Shown here one piece after another: positions 50,240 to 59,062 of a DNA stretch of 64,000 nt (position 1 is its first letter; each line of letters starts with the position of its first letter). The stretch is from assembly GCA_040219135.1 (NCBI GenBank), contig JAVJTA010000003.1:434001-498000 (forward strand). The letters run 5' to 3'. This stretch comes from UBA7803 sp040219135 (GTDB taxonomy: Bacteria > Pseudomonadota > Gammaproteobacteria > Pseudomonadales > Azotimanducaceae). The notes under the pieces were generated by a model that was given only the letters and a program-made list of their open reading frames with translations, made no database searches and had not been told where the DNA came from. Position numbers and translations under genes: made by a program.

Positions 50240-51439
50240 TCAGTACCGCTCCGCCACCCATTCGGCGATCGACCGCGCCGCATCGATGCATGCCTGCTCC
50301 GGTGCCACCCAGGCGATTCGCGCGTGGCCCTTGCCGGGATTGCTGCCGTGGGCGTCGCGGCCGAGATAGGTGCCGGGCAGCACGGTGATGTTGCGGGCGG
50401 CGAACAGCTCGCGGGCGAAACGCTCGTCGTCGTCCGGGGTGGTGATCCAGTGGTAGAAGGCTCCCTGAGGGTCGGAAAACTCCAGCACCGGTCTCAGGAT
50501 CGGCGCGACGGCCGCGAACTTGCGCCGGTAGACGGCGCGGTTCGCGACGACGTGCTCCTCATCCCGCCAGGCTGCCGCGCTGGCCCGCTGAACGTGGTTC
50601 GGCAGGGCGCAGCCTTCGTAGGTCCGATAGCTGAAGTAGGGGTCCAGTATTGCGGCGTCGCCGGCAACGAAGCCGGAGCGCAGTCCCGGCAGGTTCGAGC
50701 GTTTGCTGAGGCTGTGAAACGCCACGCAACGGTGGAAGTCGTCGCGTCCGCCGGCGACCGCGGCCTGGAGCAGGCCCGGCGGCGGCGCGGATTCGTCGAA
50801 ATAGAGCTCGGAATAGCACTCGTCGGCGGCGATCACGAAGTCGTAGCGGTCGGCCTGGTCGAGCAGCCAGACCAGCGTCGCCTGGTCCAGAGTCATGCCC
50901 GTTGGGTTGCCGGGCGAGCAGAGAAAGAGCAGCTCGCAGCGCTTCCACACCGCCTCCGGTACCGAGCGGTAGTCGGGCAGGTGACCGGTGGCCGCGCTGC
51001 AGTTCACGAAGTAGGGCTCGGCACCGCGCAGCAGCGCCGCTCCCTCGTAGATCTGATAGAAGGGATTCGGCAGGATCGTCACCGCGTCTGGACTGCCGCT
51101 GAGCACCGCCTGCGCGAAGGAGAACAGAGCTTCCCGGGTTCCTGAGACCGGCAGCACCTCTCGCTCCGGATCCACCCGGGCGCCGTACCGGCGCTGAAGC
51201 CACGCGGCGATGGCCGCACGCAGATCGAGGGACCCGCGGGTCGCCGGGTAGCCCGACAGATCACCGGCGAGGGCGTCCGCATCGGTCAGCATGTCGACCA
51301 CGAACGCCGGTGGCGGGTGCTTCGGCTCGCCGATCGAGAGCATGACTGCGGCGTGACCTGGTGCCGGCGTGACGCCGGACTTGAGCGCGGCCAGACGCTC
51401 GAACGGGTAGGCCTGCAGGTGCGCGAGATAGGGGTTCAA
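50240..51439 (-). CDS. dapC: Succinyldiaminopimelate transaminase DapC
   Basis: 399 residues. PLP class I aminotransferase fold: SIGEPKHPPPAFV and YPATRGSLDLRAAIAAWLQ at the N-terminus, FLCSPGNPTGMTL, YDFVIAADECYSELY, and the PLP lysine in FHSLSKRSNLPGLRSGFVAG. Makes N-succinyl-LL-2,6-diaminopimelate, the step between DapD and DapE products, in agreement with its neighbours. An ArgD-type enzyme could do the same job, but the sequence and context favour DapC. Follows glnD by 32 nt. Confidence 0.92.
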   Translation of the reverse strand: MNPYLAHLQAYPFERLAALKSGVTPAPGHAAVMLSIGEPKHPPPAFVVDMLTDADALAGDLSGYPATRGSLDLRAAIAAWLQRRYGARVDPEREVLPVSGTREALFSFAQAVLSGSPDAVTILPNPFYQIYEGAALLRGAEPYFVNCSAATGHLPDYRSVPEAVWKRCELLFLCSPGNPTGMTLDQATLVWLLDQADRYDFVIAADECYSELYFDESAPPPGLLQAAVAGGRDDFHRCVAFHSLSKRSNLPGLRSGFVAGDAAILDPYFSYRTYEGCALPNHVQRASAAAWRDEEHVVANRAVYRRKFAAVAPILRPVLEFSDPQGAFYHWITTPDDDERFARELFAARNITVLPGTYLGRDAHGSNPGKGHARIAWVAPEQACIDAARSIAEWVAERY

Positions 51440-51471
51440 GCTACGCGTGTCTCTGAATTCACGGACCGCTG

Positions 51472-54165
51472 CTAAAGGTCCTTGGCAATCTGGCTGTCGA
51501 GGCGCTGACGCAGGGTGTTCTCCAGCAGGTAGATGCGCTCCCGGTCGCGGATCGGCTTGCCGTCGTCACCGACTATGTCGAAGACGTCGTCGATGCGTTC
51601 GCCCAGGGTGGTGATCTTAGCCGACAGCACCGACAGTCCGAGCTCGTGAAACAGCAGGCCGATGGTGGCGAGCAGACCCGGCCGGTCCGAGGCGACGATC
51701 GTGAGCTCCGTGTGATTGGTGCCCCGGCGGTTGCGCAGCTTTACCTCCGTCGCTCGGGTGAGCTGTCGCAGCCGGCGCGAAGTGCGCCGCTTGACCACGT
51801 TCGGATAGTCGTCCGGATTCTTCAGCTCGGCGCGCAGCGCTTCGAGAATGCGCTCGCGCTTGCCGGCATCGCGGGTCAGCGGGCTGCCGTCGTCGTTCAG
51901 CACCACGTAGGTGTTCAGGCACAGACCGTTGTCCGCGGTGTGAATGATGGCGTCGTGAACCGACAGATCGAGCTGGTTCAGAGCGGCCACGCTGGCCGCG
52001 AACAGGTTCGGCTGGTCGAGGGTATAGAGCACCACCTCGGTGGCGCCTTCCTTGGGCCCCTGGGCGCGCAGATCGACGGACATCACGAGCGGTCCGTTGG
52101 CGGTGTCCCAGCGATGCATGGCTTCGGTCACGTCGGCAACCTGGCGCGGCGAGTGCCGAAGGAAGAACTCGTCGCCGGGGATGGCCCAGATGCGTTCCAC
52201 ATCCGCGGTCCCGATACCCCGCTCCTCGAGCCTCTCGAGCGCGCTCTCCTGACAGGCGCGGATGCTGCTCTGGCGGTCCAGAGGTGATTCCAGGCCGCGT
52301 CGCAGCGCCTTGCGGGTCTCGCCGTAGAGCGTGCGCAGCAGGGTGGCGCGCCAGCTGTTCCACAGGGTCGGATTGGTGGCGGTGATGTCGGCCACCGTGA
52401 GCGCGTAGAGATAGTTGAGGCGCATCTCCGATTTCACCTCGGTGGCGAATTCGTGAATCACGTCCGGATCGTAGATGTCCTTGCGCTGCGCGGTGGTCGA
52501 CATCAGCAGATGCTGACGTACCAGCCACGTGACCAGTTCGGTATCGGCCCCGGAAAGCCCGTGGCGGCGGCAGAACGCGTCGACATCCGTGGCGCCGAGC
52601 TCCGAGTGGTCGCCGCCGCGACCTTTGCCGATGTCGTGGTAGAGCCCGGCGATGTACAGCAGCTCGATCTTCGGCAGGTTGCGCACGCAGTGAGCGGCCA
52701 CGGGGTAGTCCTGCTCGGCGCTGCGGTAGTGCAGCCGGCGCATGTTGCGGATCACCGACATGGTGTGGGCGTCTACGGTGTAGATGTGGAACAGGTCGTG
52801 CTGCATCTGTCCGATCACCTCGCCGAATTCCGGCAGGTAGCGGCCCAGAACCCCGTAGCGCCGCATGCGCGTGAGCTGCGACACCAGCGTGTAGGGTGCC
52901 TTCAGCAGATCGATGAACAGCTTGTTGTTGACCGGGTCGTGACGGAAGCGGTCGTCGATGAGATGCAGGTGCTCGCGGATCGCTCGGATGGTGTTGGCGC
53001 GCACGCCGGAGATGTCGCGACGGTTCGCCATGATCACGAATATCTCGAGCAGGGCGCTCGGATCCTTCCTGAACACGTCGGCCGATGTGGTCTCGATGTA
53101 GTTGTTGCGGATCCGGAAGCGCTCGTTGATGGCGACGATGCGCGGCCGCTCCCGAGCGCGCAGGATCGACTCGTCGAAGTGCTGCAGGAGGATGTCGTTT
53201 ACTTCGCGCAGAGCGATGATGTGGCGGTAGTAATGGTGCATGAACCGCTCGACGCCGAGCTTTGCGCGGGTGTCGGCGAATCCGAGGCGCTGCGCCAGGG
53301 CCCGCTGGTACTCGAACTGCAGGTGGTCTTCCTTGCGCTCGGCGAGCAGGTGCAGACCGAAGCGCACCCACCAGAGGAATCGGCGGCCGTCCTCCAGCCA
53401 GACCCGTTCCTGGGCGGTAAGCATGCCCAGCTTTTCGAGATCACCGAGATCGGTGGTGGCGAATTTGCGCGCCATCACCCAGATGGCGGTCTGCAGGTCG
53501 CGCAGGCCGCCGGGCGAGGTCTTGACGTTCGGTTCGAGGCCGTACTCCACGTTGTCGTACTGGCGGTGGCGCTTGTCCTGCTCGTCGCGTTTGGCCTTGA
53601 AGAACGCCTCTGCGGGCCACAGACGTGGTGACCCGAGCATTTTGTCGAGGCGCCGCGCGACGTCGCTGGACCCGGTGAGCAGGCGTCGCTCGAAGGTCGC
53701 GGTGGCCACGGTGATGTCGCGGGCGGCCTCGCGCTTGCAGTCGCGCACCGAGCGCACGCTGTGGCCCAGTTCCTGATTCAGGTCGATCAGGCAGTGGACG
53801 AACTCGGTGATGATCTTCTGTTGCCGCATCGGCCGGCGGGCGACGATCAGCAGGTCGATGTCCGAGTGCGGAAACAACTCGCCGCGGCCGTAGCCGCCGA
53901 CCGCGAACACGGCGATGTCTTTCTGGGCGGCTCCAGGGACTTTGGCGACGAAGATCTCGCGGATCAGCTCATCGAAGAAGGCGCAGCGCTCGGCGACGAG
54001 AGCGTCGACGTCGGCGTTCTTCCAGTAGCGCTGGGCAATGTCCCGGTCCTTGCGGACGATGCGTTCCCGCAGCCCGTCCGCCAGGTCGTCCACGCCGTTG
54101 CCGTAGCGGCGCGGCGCGCGGTCCGGCACCTCGGTCTTCGAGGCGCCGGTGGCGTCACGGGTCAT
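51472..54165 (-). CDS. glnD: Bifunctional uridylyltransferase/uridylyl-removing enzyme GlnD
   Basis: 897 residues (E. coli 890). Nitrogen sensor that modifies PII proteins. Nucleotidyltransferase motif GGYGRGELFPHSDIDLLIV (about residue 80), central GlnD PII-UT region, HD domain for deuridylylation (YIAGLYHDIGKGRGGDHSELG), and two C-terminal ACT domains for glutamine sensing (TEVVLYTLDQPNLFAASVAA and HTELTIVASDRPGLLATIGL). ATG 54165 overlaps the map stop as ATGA; the longer frame to 54543 is map sequence. Confidence 0.96.
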   Translation of the reverse strand: MTRDATGASKTEVPDRAPRRYGNGVDDLADGLRERIVRKDRDIAQRYWKNADVDALVAERCAFFDELIREIFVAKVPGAAQKDIAVFAVGGYGRGELFPHSDIDLLIVARRPMRQQKIITEFVHCLIDLNQELGHSVRSVRDCKREAARDITVATATFERRLLTGSSDVARRLDKMLGSPRLWPAEAFFKAKRDEQDKRHRQYDNVEYGLEPNVKTSPGGLRDLQTAIWVMARKFATTDLGDLEKLGMLTAQERVWLEDGRRFLWWVRFGLHLLAERKEDHLQFEYQRALAQRLGFADTRAKLGVERFMHHYYRHIIALREVNDILLQHFDESILRARERPRIVAINERFRIRNNYIETTSADVFRKDPSALLEIFVIMANRRDISGVRANTIRAIREHLHLIDDRFRHDPVNNKLFIDLLKAPYTLVSQLTRMRRYGVLGRYLPEFGEVIGQMQHDLFHIYTVDAHTMSVIRNMRRLHYRSAEQDYPVAAHCVRNLPKIELLYIAGLYHDIGKGRGGDHSELGATDVDAFCRRHGLSGADTELVTWLVRQHLLMSTTAQRKDIYDPDVIHEFATEVKSEMRLNYLYALTVADITATNPTLWNSWRATLLRTLYGETRKALRRGLESPLDRQSSIRACQESALERLEERGIGTADVERIWAIPGDEFFLRHSPRQVADVTEAMHRWDTANGPLVMSVDLRAQGPKEGATEVVLYTLDQPNLFAASVAALNQLDLSVHDAIIHTADNGLCLNTYVVLNDDGSPLTRDAGKRERILEALRAELKNPDDYPNVVKRRTSRRLRQLTRATEVKLRNRRGTNHTELTIVASDRPGLLATIGLLFHELGLSVLSAKITTLGERIDDVFDIVGDDGKPIRDRERIYLLENTLRQRLDSQIAKDL

Positions 54166-54950
54166 GGCAGCGACTCTTCTTCCCGCCGGGTCAACACCTC
54201 GGCGCCTGTGCCCGTGACGAGGATGGTGTGCTCCCACTGAGCCGACAGCTTGTGGTCTTTGGTGACCACCGTCCACTGGTCGGGGAGTATCCTCACGTAG
54301 CGTTTGCCGGCGTTGATCATGGGCTCGATCGTGAACGTCATGCCTTCCTCGAGCACCATGCCGGTATCGGCGCGGCCGTAGTGGAGAATCTGGGGCTCGT
54401 CGTGGAAGGTTCTGCCGATGCCATGGCCGCAGAACTCCCGCACCACCGAGAAGCCGTTGGCCTCCGCATGGGTCTGGATGGCGTGGCCGATGTCGCCCAG
54501 CCGCGCGCCCGCTCGTACGACCTCGATCCCGCGATACAGGCACTCCTGGGTGACCCGGCTGAGGCGCTCGGCGAGCACGCCCGGCGGGCCCACGGCGAAC
54601 ATCTTGCTCGTGTCGCCATGATAGCCGTCCTTGATGACCGTGACGTCGATGTTGACGACGTCACCGGCTTTGAGAACTTTCTTGTCGGATGGGATGCCGT
54701 GGCAGACCACATGGTTCACCGAGGTGCAGATCGACTTCGGGAACGGCGGTGCGACGCCGTTGGTGTAGTTGAGCGGCGCGGGAATGCAGTCGAGTTCGTC
54801 GACGATGAATGCGTGGCACACGGTATTGAGATGGTCCGTGGTGACGCCGGGCAACACGTGCTCGCCGATCATCTCCAGAACGCTGGCGGCGAGACGGCCG
54901 GCCGTGCGCATTCGCGCGATTTCGTCTTCTGACTGGACTCTTGCAACCAT
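54162..54950 (-). CDS. map: Type I methionine aminopeptidase
   Basis: 262 residues. Removes initiator Met. Metal ligands visible: VNIDVTVIKDGYHGDTSKMF (two Asp), CGHGIGRTFHDEPQI (His), MTFTIEPMIN and QWEHTILVT (Glu). ATG 54950 opens VARVQSEDEIARMRTAGRLA, the family start. Divergent from rpsB, as in many gammaproteobacteria, and first gene of the map-glnD-dap cluster. Confidence 0.96.
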   Translation of the reverse strand: MVARVQSEDEIARMRTAGRLAASVLEMIGEHVLPGVTTDHLNTVCHAFIVDELDCIPAPLNYTNGVAPPFPKSICTSVNHVVCHGIPSDKKVLKAGDVVNIDVTVIKDGYHGDTSKMFAVGPPGVLAERLSRVTQECLYRGIEVVRAGARLGDIGHAIQTHAEANGFSVVREFCGHGIGRTFHDEPQILHYGRADTGMVLEEGMTFTIEPMINAGKRYVRILPDQWTVVTKDHKLSAQWEHTILVTGTGAEVLTRREEESLP

Positions 54951-54987
54951 GGGGGATCCGGGCCATCGAGGGGCTGGGACTGCCATG

Positions 54988-55016
54988 TTCCAGCGCTTGG
55001 GCGTTTATGGTATAAA
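54988..55016 (+). promoter_or_regulatory. Candidate promoter of rpsB-tsf
   Basis: TATAAA (55011-55016) with a TTCCAG-like -35 (54988-54993) at 17-nt spacing, about 190 nt upstream of the rpsB ATG, leaving a long 5' leader. Confidence 0.45.
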
Positions 55017-55206
55017 GCGCGCCGCTCGGGGGCAACGGCGATGGTGGCGACACCGTCGGACGGCCACCGGGAGTCGGATTCTCTAGTAAAAAATCACTCA
55101 CGTCATCCGACACGTGCTTCCGGGTGCCGGCGCGTCTTCCCCTTACCGGGTCAGACACGTACCGGTTGAAGCATGGGGATGGCGGAGGCGCAACCCGGAG
55201 TAAAAC
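55017..55206 (+). promoter_or_regulatory. Long rpsB leader, candidate S2 autoregulatory region
   Basis: About 190 nt of untranslated leader. A GGTGGC/GCCACC stem (55043-55048 and 55063-55068) encloses a smaller CCGTC/GACGG-type pairing. The end reads GGAGTAAAAC before the ATG. In E. coli the rpsB leader is the target of S2 repression of rpsB-tsf; length, position and stem here fit such a role, but the conserved structure could not be verified. Confidence 0.4.
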
Positions 55207-56031
55207 ATGAACATCACCATGCGCGACATGCTCGCCGCCGGCGTGCATTTCGGTCACCAGACCCGGTTCTGGAACCCCAAGATGAGCCCGTTCATCTTTG
55301 GAGCCCGGAACAAGATCCACATCATAAACCTCGAGAAGACCGTGCCGGCCTTCAACGCCGCGCTGAACGAGTTGCGCAACATGGCGTCGAGTGGCAAGAA
55401 GATCCTGTTCGTCGGCACCAAGCGGGCAGCGGCTGCAACCATTCGTGAGCAGGCGTCCCGGGTGGGCATGCCCTACGTCGATCAGCGCTGGCTCGGCGGC
55501 ATGCTGACCAACTACAAGACCATTCGCCAGTCGATCAAACGCCTCCACGACCTCGAGACCCAGGCCTCGGACGGTACCTTCGAACTGCTGACCAAGCGCG
55601 AGGCGCTGTCGAAGCAGCGCATGATGGAAAAGCTCGAAATGAGCATCGGCGGTATCAAGGACATGGGCGGCCTTCCAGACGCGCTGTTCGTGGTGGACGT
55701 GATGCACGAGCACATCGCGGTGGAGGAGGCCAACAAGCTCGGCATCCCGGTGTTCGGCATCGTCGATACCAACTCCGACCCCGATGGCGTCGACTTCGTG
55801 ATTCCCGGCAACGACGATGCCATTCGTGCCATTCGCCTCTACATCACGGCGGTGGCGGATTCGATTCAGGAGGGCCGCGATCAGGCCCGTGGTCACGTCA
55901 GCGAGGACGAGTTCGTGGAGGTTTCCGACGAGCCCGAGGCGGCGGCTGCCGAAGCGGAGGCGGCGGTACCCGCGGCGGCTGAAGCCGGCGACAGCGCCGA
56001 GTCCCCGGACGTGAGCAAAACGGAGGAGTAG
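55207..56031 (+). CDS. rpsB: 30S ribosomal protein S2
   Basis: 274 residues, about 30 longer than E. coli because of an Ala/Glu-rich C-terminal tail. Conserved: MRDMLAAGVHFGHQTRFWNP, KMSPFIFGARNKIHIINLEK, VGTKRAAAATIREQA, QRWLGGMLTNYKT and GIPVFGIVDTNSDPDGVDF. Starts at ATG 55207 after GGAGTAAAAC. tsf follows two bases after the stop. Confidence 0.97.
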   Translation: MNITMRDMLAAGVHFGHQTRFWNPKMSPFIFGARNKIHIINLEKTVPAFNAALNELRNMASSGKKILFVGTKRAAAATIREQASRVGMPYVDQRWLGGMLTNYKTIRQSIKRLHDLETQASDGTFELLTKREALSKQRMMEKLEMSIGGIKDMGGLPDALFVVDVMHEHIAVEEANKLGIPVFGIVDTNSDPDGVDFVIPGNDDAIRAIRLYITAVADSIQEGRDQARGHVSEDEFVEVSDEPEAAAAEAEAAVPAAAEAGDSAESPDVSKTEE

Positions 56032-56033
56032 TT

Positions 56034-56903
56034 ATGGCGATCACGGCAGCACAGGTCAAAGAGCTGCGCGAACGCACCGGCCTCGGCATGATGGATTGCA
56101 AGAAGGCGCTGGAGGAAGCTTCCGGCGACATGGAGCTTGCCATCGAGGAACTGCGCAAGAAGAGCGCTCTGAAGGCGGCCAAGAAAGCGGGTCGCACTAC
56201 GGCCGACGGTCTCCTCGGCCTCAAGGTGGCGGACGACGCCAGCAAGGGGGCTCTGGTCGAAGTGAACATCGAGACGGATTTTGCGGCGAAGAACGAGAAG
56301 TTCATCGCCTTCGTCGACCGCGTGCTGAACGCGGTGTTCGACAGTGGTGAAACCGACGTGGGCAAGCTGCTGGCCGGCGAACTCGGCGGCCAGCGTGAAA
56401 CCCTCGTTCAGGAAATCGGTGAGAACGTCAGCGTCCGGCGTGCGGCCTACCTCGCCAGTGACGGCGGTCGCATCGCCGACTATCTGCACGGTGACAACCG
56501 CAAGGGCGCGTTGGTGGAGCTGGTCGGCGGGTCTGCGGAACTCGGCCGCGACATCGCCATGCACGTGACCGCGATCAATCCGCTGGTGGTCACCGGTGAC
56601 CAGGTGCCGGACGAGGTGCTTGCCAAGGAGCGCGAGATCTACGCATCCCAGGCTGCCGAGAGCGGCAAGCCGGCGGAGATCGTCGAGAAGATGGTCGAGG
56701 GTCGGGTGCGCAAGTATCTCGCGGAAGTCAGTCTGGTGGATCAGCCCTTCGTCAAGGAGCCCAACACCAAGATCGGTCAGCTGCTGAAGCAGGCGAACGC
56801 CGAATGCCGTGCTTTCGTGCGCTTCGAGGTCGGAGAAGGAATCGAGGTCGAGCACACCGACTTCGCCGCGGAAGTCGCGGCGCAGGTCAAAGGGTCGTCC
56901 TGA
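56034..56903 (+). CDS. tsf: Elongation factor Ts
   Basis: 289 residues. Nucleotide exchange factor for EF-Tu. Signatures: VKELRERTGLGMMDCKKALE, EVNIETDFAAKNEKF (the TDF motif contacting EF-Tu), and HVTAINPLVVTGDQVP. The C-terminal module includes GKPAEIVEKMVEGRVRKYL. Two bases after rpsB, as in nearly all bacteria. Confidence 0.97.
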   Translation: MAITAAQVKELRERTGLGMMDCKKALEEASGDMELAIEELRKKSALKAAKKAGRTTADGLLGLKVADDASKGALVEVNIETDFAAKNEKFIAFVDRVLNAVFDSGETDVGKLLAGELGGQRETLVQEIGENVSVRRAAYLASDGGRIADYLHGDNRKGALVELVGGSAELGRDIAMHVTAINPLVVTGDQVPDEVLAKEREIYASQAAESGKPAEIVEKMVEGRVRKYLAEVSLVDQPFVKEPNTKIGQLLKQANAECRAFVRFEVGEGIEVEHTDFAAEVAAQVKGSS

Positions 56904-56943
56904 GTGAAAGCCCCCGACCGTCACTGGCGCCGCCGTTAGTCCT

Positions 56944-57654
56944 GTGCGCCGGGTCCTGCTCAAGCTCAGCGGCGAAGCTCTGGCGGGCAGTGCCGGGTTC
57001 GGCGTCGATCCGGCGGTTGTGGCCCGACTCTGTGGCGACATAGCCGGGGCCCGGGCGGCGGGCACCCAGGTCGGCTTGGTTCTGGGCGGCGGCAACCTGT
57101 TTCGCGGTGCCGCGCTGCAGGCGGCCGGGCTCGGTCGGGTGACGGGCGATCAGATGGGCATGCTGGCCACGGTGATGAACGGGCTGGCGTTCCGCGATCT
57201 GCTGCGCCAGGCCGGGGTGCCCGCCACGCTCTATTCTGCGATCGAGCTGCCCGGCGTGGCGGAGCGCTTCCACCGCGACTATGCGGTGGCCGCCCTGGAT
57301 CGCGGCGAGGTCGCCGTGTTCGTGGCCGGCACCGGAAACCCGTTCTTCACCACCGATACCGCGGCCTGTCTGCGCGGCATCGAGATCGGCGCGGATGCCG
57401 TACTCAAGGCGACCAAGGTCGACGGCGTGTACACCGCGGATCCGAAGAAAGACCCGGGAGCCAGGCGTTTCGACTCGCTCAGCTACGACGAGGTTCTGGC
57501 CAGGGATCTGCAGGTGATGGACCTGACCGCCATCTGCCTCTGCCGTGATCACGGCATGCCTCTGGTGGTTTTCGACATGGAGTCCGAGGGTGCGTTGATT
57601 CGCCTGGTGAAGGGTGACAAGGTTGGTACCCGGATCGGCGCAGTATCCGGCTGA
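56944..57654 (+). CDS. pyrH: UMP kinase
   Basis: 236 residues from GTG 56944. Hexameric amino-acid-kinase-fold enzyme making UDP, regulated by GTP and UTP. Conserved: RRVLLKLSGEALAGSAGFGV, LVLGGGNLFRGAALQAAGLG, ATVMNGLAFRDLL, FVAGTGNPFFTTDTAACLRG, KATKVDGVYTADPKKDP and VMDLTAICLCRDHGMPLVVF. The ribosome-binding site is weak. Standard tsf-pyrH-frr order. Confidence 0.96.
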   Translation: MRRVLLKLSGEALAGSAGFGVDPAVVARLCGDIAGARAAGTQVGLVLGGGNLFRGAALQAAGLGRVTGDQMGMLATVMNGLAFRDLLRQAGVPATLYSAIELPGVAERFHRDYAVAALDRGEVAVFVAGTGNPFFTTDTAACLRGIEIGADAVLKATKVDGVYTADPKKDPGARRFDSLSYDEVLARDLQVMDLTAICLCRDHGMPLVVFDMESEGALIRLVKGDKVGTRIGAVSG

Positions 57655-57715
57655 GTACGGGTCGGGCCGACTGCGATTGGCGTCGCGCGAGGCGCGATTA
57701 GAGGAGAACAGGTCG

Positions 57716-58273
57716 ATGATCGACGAAATCCGCGCAGACGCTGACGAGCGTATGGGCAAATCGCTGGAAAGCCTGCACACGGCGTTTGCCCGGATCCGAA
57801 CCGGACGCGCCAATCCGTCCTTGCTCGACGGTATCGTCGTCTCGTACTACGGCAGCGACACACCGCTCAATCAGGTCGCCTCGGTTTCCGTCGAGGACGC
57901 GCGCACACTGGTGATCTCGCCCTGGGAAAAGAAACTCGTGGGCGACATCGAGAAGGCGATTCTCAAGAGTGATCTCGGGCTCACGCCCAACACCACTTCG
58001 GACGTCATACGGCTGCCGCTGCCGGCGCTGACCGAGGAGAATCGCCGTGATCTTGCCAAACACGCGCGCCAGGAAGCGGAGAACGCCCGGATCGCCATCC
58101 GCAACATCCGCCGTGACGCGATCAGCGACATCCGCGAACTGGTCAAGGAGAAGGAGGTCGCCGAGGACGAGGCGCGGAAGGGTGAGGAAGCGATTCAGAA
58201 GCTGACGGACAGGCGCATCGGGGAGGTGGAAAAGGCGCTCGAGGCCAAGGAAGCCGACCTGATGGCAATTTGA
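57716..58273 (+). CDS. frr: Ribosome recycling factor
   Basis: 185 residues, exactly the family length. Splits the post-termination ribosome with EF-G. Motifs: ESLHTAFARIRTGRANPSLL, YYGSDTPLNQVASVSVEDAR, RLPLPALTEENRRDLAKHAR, AIRNIRRDAISDIREL. ATG 57716 follows GAGGAGAACAGGTCG; the frame upstream to 57614 lies in pyrH. Confidence 0.97.
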   Translation: MIDEIRADADERMGKSLESLHTAFARIRTGRANPSLLDGIVVSYYGSDTPLNQVASVSVEDARTLVISPWEKKLVGDIEKAILKSDLGLTPNTTSDVIRLPLPALTEENRRDLAKHARQEAENARIAIRNIRRDAISDIRELVKEKEVAEDEARKGEEAIQKLTDRRIGEVEKALEAKEADLMAI

Positions 58274-58290
58274 CGCTACACTTCCAGAAT

Positions 58291-59055
58291 ATGGCGGAAG
58301 TACGCGAAACGGCAGGCAAACTCCGAGCGGAGCCGGCGGCCTCTGGGGACGGCGGCAGCACGCCGCGGCATGTCGCCATCATCATGGACGGCAATCACCG
58401 CTGGGCCAAGCAGCGTCATCTGCCCGGGGCGGCCGGTCACCGCGCCGGTGCCAAGAACGTCCGTCCGGTGGCGGAGGCGTGTGCCGACGCCGGCATCGAG
58501 ATCCTTACCCTGTTCGCCTTCAGCACCGAGAACTGGCAGCGCCCGAGCCGCGAGGTCAACCTGCTGCTCGACCTGATGCGCAACGTCCTGGAAAACGACA
58601 TCGACGAGCTCGACCAGCGCGGGGTGCGGCTTCGAGTGATCGGTGACCGCAGCCGGTTTGCGCCGGACCTGCAGATGCGCATGAATCGCGCCGAGGCCCT
58701 GACCCGTGACAACCAGCGCATGACCCTGAACATCGCCGCCAACTTCGGCGGACGCTGGGACATCGTCCGTGCCGCCCGTCAGCTCGCCGCCGACGTGGAG
58801 GCAGGGCGGATCAGCGCCGCCGACGTCGACGAGGGACGGTTTGCCGGCTACCTGTCCCTGGGCGACCTGCCGGCACCCGACATCTGCATCCGCACCGGCG
58901 GCGACGCCCGTATCAGCAATTTTCTGCTCTGGGATTTCGCCTACACCGAGCTGTATTTCACCGAAGCCTATTGGCCGGAGTTTTCCGGTCAGGATCTGGC
59001 GGCCGCTCTGGCCTGGTTTCACGATCGGCAGCGCCGGTTCGGCCGGCGCCCGTAG
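58291..59055 (+). CDS. uppS: Undecaprenyl diphosphate synthase (isoprenyl transferase)
   Basis: 254 residues. Makes the C55 lipid carrier for cell-wall and LPS sugars. HVAIIMDGNHRWAKQR (catalytic Asp and pyrophosphate site), GHRAGAKNVRPVAEAC, LTLFAFSTENWQRP, and the C-terminal DICIRTGGDARISNFLLWD and LYFTEAYWPEF are all present. ATG 58291 is used; an in-frame TTG at 58270 overlaps the frr stop. dxr, often found between frr and uppS, is absent. Confidence 0.96.
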   Translation: MAEVRETAGKLRAEPAASGDGGSTPRHVAIIMDGNHRWAKQRHLPGAAGHRAGAKNVRPVAEACADAGIEILTLFAFSTENWQRPSREVNLLLDLMRNVLENDIDELDQRGVRLRVIGDRSRFAPDLQMRMNRAEALTRDNQRMTLNIAANFGGRWDIVRAARQLAADVEAGRISAADVDEGRFAGYLSLGDLPAPDICIRTGGDARISNFLLWDFAYTELYFTEAYWPEFSGQDLAAALAWFHDRQRRFGRRP

Positions 59056-59062
59056 CGTCCGC

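Noticed and set aside
49780..50283. Upstream in-frame extension of dapD by 168 codons
   Set aside because: The frame has no stop but runs through the composite repeat; the ATG at 49779 gives the normal DapD N-terminus and the extra residues are low-complexity Arg/Ser/Pro.
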